DNA from: Lytechinus variegatus
Lineage: Eukaryota; Echinodermata; Echinoidea; Temnopleuroida; Toxopneustidae
Length of the DNA stretch: 64,000 nucleotides
Direction: 5' to 3'
Assembly: GCF_018143015.1 (NCBI RefSeq)
Contig: NC_054747.1
Coordinates: forward strand, 36,406,733 to 36,470,732
Numbering within the stretch: position 1 is the stretch's first letter; each line of letters opens with the position of its first letter. The notes under the pieces were generated by a model. It made no database searches. It saw nothing but the letters and a program-made list of their open reading frames with translations, and was not told the origin of the DNA. Below, piece by piece: positions 59,223 to 64,000 of the stretch. The position numbers and the translations under genes were made by a program.

Positions 59223-60650
59223 GAGGAAGGGGGCGACACTGTCCCTTAAAATGACGTAGTTTAGAGTTAAACATTTCCTCTCTGTTATCCTCTCCTACAC
59301 CTCTACCCACGCACCCTTAAAAACACATACAATCAACCCCCCCCCCCCGCCCGAGCTGTCCCCCTCCCCCTAATAAGATGACTCACAAACACAACTCATC
59401 AAATATCAAGACTCACCAACAGGCAAGAGCATGCCCCATTTAAGTTTATACGTAGGAAAAAACTCTATAAGGGATTGGACGAGGGGGGGGGGTGGAGTAT
59501 CGCACTAACACACCCACTAACACAAGTGGAATATAGGCAAAACAGATTTTGGCATATTTCAATCGCATTTATTACAATGCTGACGTTATTATTACATAAC
59601 ATACCAATTCTACTTTATGTACAGTTTACATACAAATATATAATGGGTCATTTTAAATGACGAATATTTGTCCTGGAATGGTATTATCTACACTATATAC
59701 AAATTTTCCAATTAAACAATTATGGCCAAAATATATATTGTTAGATTATATGACAGTCAACATCTTTCGTAGCTTGCTTTGAACTTATGTTATCATATTT
59801 AACCTAGTTTTATAATTTCTAATGAAGATAAATTATAAGTGCAAAAGGAATGGTTGAATATTTATAATCAATTGGACAGTTTAAAAGAAAGCATGTACAT
59901 GTATAGTATAATTTGATATAATATCAATATTTACAACATTTTGTTAACTTGAGGCCTTTATGTAGAAACATCTAAGTTAGACAATTATATTAATCGATGA
60001 TAACACGTATTCATCATTTTCTTTGGTTTTATTTTGTGTATATTTATGTCTCTTATCCATTAATCTTTGCCTGCTGCATTCACAAAAGTATGGTTACATT
60101 TACATCTATAATGAAACTACGCTTCACTTCCCATCATATGCCAGCGGCAGATCAAATATATTAGCATAGAAACAACAACATAGTGGCATATATACATATA
60201 TATATGCCTTTAGTTGACCATGAAAATGGAAATTAAAAAAAAAATCAAATTTTCATTAACACATACCCTATAAAATGTGGTATATTATTTGGGAGATGCC
60301 TTTCCTGACATTTATATTAATTATGCGTTCATGACACAGTTCTTTCTTAAATTGGGGGATTTGTGAGGTGAAGTGATTTTTTTTTACTCACACAGTATGT
60401 ACCACATGTGTCTTTATTGATCACGACTAGACACTCCCCCGGCCTGTGATAGTATCTGCAGCACTAACGTTGATTATGAGCCATGACATGACGGGATCGA
60501 TTTAAAAATATGAAATAATTTACGATAATCAGCACGAAATGGTTTTAATCGAATCATTTTACAAAATTTACAACTTTAAAAAGCCCCTCCAAAAAAATCG
60601 CATAACTTGTAATATCTAAAGTAAAGTACAAATTGATTTAAGCTGGAATG
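59223..60650. other. Intergenic between 58 kb hAT copy and TTAA MITE
   Basis: AT-rich, no gene recognised. It may include the 3' UTR of the minus-strand gene, but no boundary can be placed. Confidence 0.4.
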
Positions 60651-61156
60651 TTAAAGGGGAAGTTCACCCTGACAAAAAGTTTATTGTAAAAATAGCAGAA
60701 AAAATAATAAAAAATATTGCCGAAGGTTTGAGAAAAATTCATCAAATAATTAAAAAGTAATTAGAATTTCAATTATTTGATTTGTGACGTCATATGCGAG
60801 CAGCATTCCTACATAGCGAATGGTAAAAAAATCAATGAAATGTCATTTTCTCAGAAAATTGAAAATGGTTTTCACTGTACCTTTTGTATATCAATAGACA
60901 AATTATTTCACACCCGATCATGAATAGAAAACAAAATTAAGTCATCAGGAACCATACAGAATTTGAAATTCATGCATTTTATATTACATAACACATGGGG
61001 CAGCTGCTCGTTTATGACGTCACAAATCCAAAACTTTGAACTCTAATAACTTTCTTACTCTTTAACGGATTTTCCTCAAACCTTCACCAATATTTTTCAA
61101 TATTTTTTTTGCTATTTTTACAACAAAGTTTTCTTCAGGGTGAACTTCCCCTTTAA
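60651..61156. mobile_element. MITE with TTAA ends, AGGGGAAGTTCACCCTGA
   Basis: TTAAAGGGGAAGTTCACCC and GGGTGAACTTCCCCTTTAA are perfect inverted ends, with TTAA at both. 506 bp, no coding. A degraded relative lies at about 9735-9975 (CGTTTATGACGTCACAAATCC). Confidence 0.9.
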
Positions 61157-61971
61157 CCGTACAAAGGATGGAATAAGCTAATGCACAACGTTAGATATTT
61201 GGAAAAGCATTCTTTAACAAATAACACATTTTCATATCTTACATTGTATAAGGCGTAAAGTGCATGAACGGAGCGTTATAATAGGCAAAATACTAGCAGC
61301 TTTATATAGCAACTCAGATGATAACATTAATTGATAACCCTGAAAGAAAAAAACAACTTTCGACCTGTTCATTTTAAATGCAAAATGACAAACTTACGAT
61401 CTCTCCGTTTTAGTGTAAACTGGCGAACATAAAACAGGCAATATCGGTTGCTCGAGAATAATATATAGGTGATAATAACCGAATCTTAATATTCCATATT
61501 TGATCAATGAATGTTTTTAATGCTGAAAATTAATTACAATTCTGATTGTGCAAGTGTTGGTAGTCATTGATTAATAACGATTGCAACATAAGACTCTGGA
61601 AATTCAGAGTGCTACGATAATTCCCCTAAAATGTTTATGCCGACTTTAGCTCATTTTTTCCGATACGAACGAACCAAAAATACCAAACAAATACATGTAT
61701 CTTGAAATCACTCGGCGGTATAAGCATGCTGTCATTTTAGATGAATTGATCATACAATCATGTAGGTCGAACAGCTTCCTTTTCCGCTAGTACTCATTAA
61801 AACAACCTTGCAGGTCTTTCAACTTTGTGCATTTCTAATGCCCTTGCGTTTCTCAACGATGGAATGTTTCCCATCAACTCCAGCAACCATGAAGCTGACA
61901 AGACAAGCCTTTTCACTCCTGGTAGACTATTCTTTAGTTCATTCCTCACAGGAAAGAGCGCATGCGCAGTT

Positions 61972-62457
61972 TCAATAGACCCCGAGCGCCGGGGTTGTCT
62001 CATCAATCGACGCCACTCGGCTATTCTTCGGAACCGAGTAGTACCCATCATCACTGCCGCTCGGCGACCTTCGTTCATCTCCGATGTCGACGAGCAGCGC
62101 TGTTTGAACATCGTCATTTTCCGGCTCGCCATTGTTTTTACCCACGGAAGTGAAAGCTGGCTCGCTCGTCACCCTATCAACGGGGCTGCTCGGCTTACGC
62201 TCGGTTTTCTTTAAAACACTAGGGGAACCCATTGGCAAGTAACTGAGTGTAGTCGTGTAGGTACCTTCGATGTGATTTTGTTTCACCTTATCGCCACTTG
62301 GTGGCGGTATATCATCGGTTTTCAGGTCGCCATATTGGAGATCGGAGTCTGGAGGGCATTTAGAAGGAGCTTTGCAGTGTTTGTTGGCAGGGATAGTCGA
62401 CTGAGCATAAGGATGCATGTATTGGTTCACCGATCCCAGCTCTAGACCGTCGTATAC
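61972..62457 (-). CDS. Minus-strand receptor-like gene, last coding exon
   Basis: 486 nt, starts VYDGLELGSVNQYMHP and ends ALGVY before TGA. It has the ITIM-like, YxxM and YxxP sites listed under the gene and an acidic stretch (ENDDVQTALLVDIGDE). Confidence 0.62.
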   Translation of the reverse strand, partial: VYDGLELGSVNQYMHPYAQSTIPANKHCKAPSKCPPDSDLQYGDLKTDDIPPPSGDKVKQNHIEGTYTTTLSYLPMGSPSVLKKTERKPSSPVDRVTSEPAFTSVGKNNGEPENDDVQTALLVDIGDERRSPSGSDDGYYSVPKNSRVASIDETTPALGVY

Positions 62458-63129
62458 CTGGAACGAATATGAAAAAACATGCTTATATGTTTATAAAGTG
62501 TGTTTTATAAAATATGCAAACATTCCTGTAAAGTCTCCAAAGTCTATTTCAATAGTCCACCGCAGAACTAGATTATAAAATAGGTATGCTCTTAAACTGT
62601 TATGATGTGAAGGATTGGACAAAAACAAGATGTGTTTTACAAAAAATAGAGTAATTGACCATCGATATTGGGTGTATTTAAATCATGGAATGGGTTATTC
62701 TTTAAGGAAATAAGCTTTGTAGCTACTTTCTATCCAATTATTCAGTCTGAAAGGTAGGTGCTCAAATGGACAATTCATTCATTGACACTTCACCAAATCT
62801 TTATACGGGCTTTTATCAAATTAAATTGAGTTTTTTATTGACCATACTCATGCATACATTTAGTAACATTTTCGAAAATGATTAGATTAACATAAAATCA
62901 ATGTTTTATATGACGTCCAAGATTTCAAGCAAATGCTGGTGTTATCTGTAATGGGGTGCATGAATAGCATCGATGAGCTGTAAGATATTTCTTCATTTTT
63001 AATGTTAGTTTTGTAAATGTACCTGAGACTCCATTGCCTCTTGACAAGACGGTGAGGGCGGGCCACAACTATTGCCACGCGGTAAAGTTGGAAGTTTGCG
63101 AGAGCTCATCTGCTTGTGCAGCATAGGAC
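61972..63129 (-). CDS. 3' end of an unidentified receptor-like gene (two exons)
   Basis: Two minus-strand exons, 63129-63023 and 62457-61972, join in frame through CAG|GTACAT and TTCCAG|GTA. The upstream acceptor (CACAG|GT at 63130-63132) is phase 2, so more exons lie beyond 63129, possibly outside the window. The joined 197 codons are polar and low in hydrophobic residues, as in a cytoplasmic tail. Tyrosine motifs: VYDGLEL, LQYGDL (62340-62323; fits the ITIM consensus LxYxxL), SYLPM (YLPM at 62241-62230; YxxM) and GYYSVP (YxxP). I cannot name the protein; a receptor of the Ig or similar class is possible. Coding is supported by open frame, splice sites and dense phosphotyrosine-type motifs, not by a recognised family. 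Confidence 0.6.
63023..63129 (-). CDS. Minus-strand receptor-like gene, penultimate exon
   Basis: 107 nt, phase 2 to 0; reads PMLHKQMSSRKLPTLPRG and continues Ser/Pro/Cys-rich to MESQ before the donor. No domain seen. Confidence 0.55.
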
Positions 63130-63206
63130 CTGTGATACAAGGTCAAGGGAGTCATTTTCATGTCAATTGCATTATTAAGCGGATTAGTATACATTTCATG
63201 CTATTC

Positions 63207-63796
63207 AAAGGAGTACTCCAGGCTGATTTCATCAAATAGCGAAAAATAAGACAAACCAAACACTGAAGGTTTCATCAAAGTCGGATAATGAATAACAAGG
63301 TGACATTTTAAAGATCAGCATTATTTAGGCGAGGCAGATCTGTGCATGTCATTATGAATATTCAATCAGCAAACTAAATGATGCCATATCCTCGCACGTT
63401 CTATTGCATTATGTTAACTTAATGAAATTATATTTATTCAACTTTTTCCCTCCAAGAAAAAAAAAGGGATTAAATGCATCAAATATCCAATGCTGCAACT
63501 AATTCTGTTATAAGAAAGACAAAATATACACACATATTTCTTATCGTGAAAAAAACAGATTATTTCGTGTAATAACGTATCAAAACAAAAAAATGAAAGT
63601 GAAAATGTGACATCATCAGCCCATCTAATGAATATTCATGACAACGTGCGTAAAACTGATATGACAAAATATTCCTCTTTAAAATTCAATAACTACTTAT
63701 TTGTTATCATATTTTGATGAGATTTTCAGAATTTTGCTTGGAGAATTTTACTCTAGTCGTTTACATATACTTATCTTCAGTGTATCCCCTTTAATA
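63207..63796. mobile_element. Probable MITE in intron of the minus-strand gene
   Basis: CAAAGGAGTACTCCAGGCTGA-like left end and CTTCAGTGTATCCCCTTTAA right end resemble the TTAA family. Inner arms (ATGAATATTCA..., TGACAT) also pair. The left target is degraded. Confidence 0.45.
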
Positions 63797-63852
63797 AAAA
63801 AAATCTACAATATAGACCAATTCTTTCAAATAGCAAACTCGTCAACAGTATA

Positions 63853-64000
63853 TTAAAGGGAAATCCAGTCTTGGCAATAAAATATTGTATTGGAAAGGAG
63901 AAAATAAATGAAACAGAAAGAACAGTCTGATAGATAGTTCGAAAAGCAATAATGAAGTTATGACTGCTTTAAAATTGAGATCCCTAAGACTATAGTTTTT
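63853..64000. mobile_element. Start of another TTAA-type MITE, cut by window end
   Basis: TTAAAGGGAAATCCAGTCTTG matches the terminal style of the other TTAA elements. The partner end would lie beyond 64000. Confidence 0.45.

Noticed and set aside
61972-63129. Naming the minus-strand tail as a nephrin/Kirrel or similar receptor
   Set aside because: Only short tyrosine motifs are shared with many receptors; no diagnostic domain is in the window.

Overview
This is a 64 kb piece of AT-rich animal nuclear DNA, most likely from a sea urchin or close relative. The evidence is the style of the interspersed repeats (tRNA-headed SINEs with a GCGCTATATAAA tail, GCGAGCGCGAAGCGCGAGC units, AGGTCAAAGGTCA arrays, many short inverted-terminal-repeat elements) and intron-rich genes with small phase-1 exons. 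The species call is an inference from repeat style. Coding exons are a small fraction of the window; most of the rest is introns and mobile elements.

Four host genes can be built from exons joined by GT-AG splice sites in compatible phases. (1) IgSF receptor A, + strand, 1996-11609, 8 exons, 459 aa. (2) IgSF receptor B, + strand, 32776-39069, 7 exons (perhaps 8), about 454 aa. A and B are paralogues with the same layout: signal peptide, an odd V-like Ig domain, a C2-like Ig domain, Ser/Thr-rich stalk, one membrane segment, and a conserved cytoplasmic tail with a YMEM (YxxM) motif and a TTYL C terminus. (3) A complete UDP-glucuronosyltransferase-type gene, + strand, 47100-55819, 6 exons, 541 aa. 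(4) The last two exons of a minus-strand gene, 61972-63129, encoding a tyrosine-motif-rich, probably cytoplasmic, tail.

Between A and B lies a repeat-rich block (about 12-32 kb): a 16-bp minisatellite in two inverted arrays (12.2 and 15.5 kb), an AGGTCA direct-repeat array (14.9-15.4 kb), nested inverted-repeat transposons (15.7-17.4 kb), a decayed I/Jockey-type LINE with zinc knuckles, endonuclease, reverse transcriptase and RNase H (17.4-22.55 kb) that is itself split by a SINE, a 5.1 kb element with TTTTCCACTAGGGC ends (22.55-27.67 kb), and a Tc1/mariner-type element (29.2-30.2 kb). A 2.4 kb hAT-type element with a perfect 8-bp target duplication sits at 42.25-44.70 kb between receptor B and the UGT gene. 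A 3.2 kb TA-flanked element occupies UGT intron 1. A second hAT copy is at 58.2-59.2 kb.

Biologically the window pairs one detoxification enzyme (ER-lumen conjugation of small lipophilic molecules) with cell-surface receptors that appear built to signal through phosphotyrosine. The most interesting content is the A/B receptor pair: ectodomains diverge strongly while the tails stay similar, and the two stalks have grown by different mechanisms (whole-exon duplication in A, a coding minisatellite carrying a splice acceptor in B).
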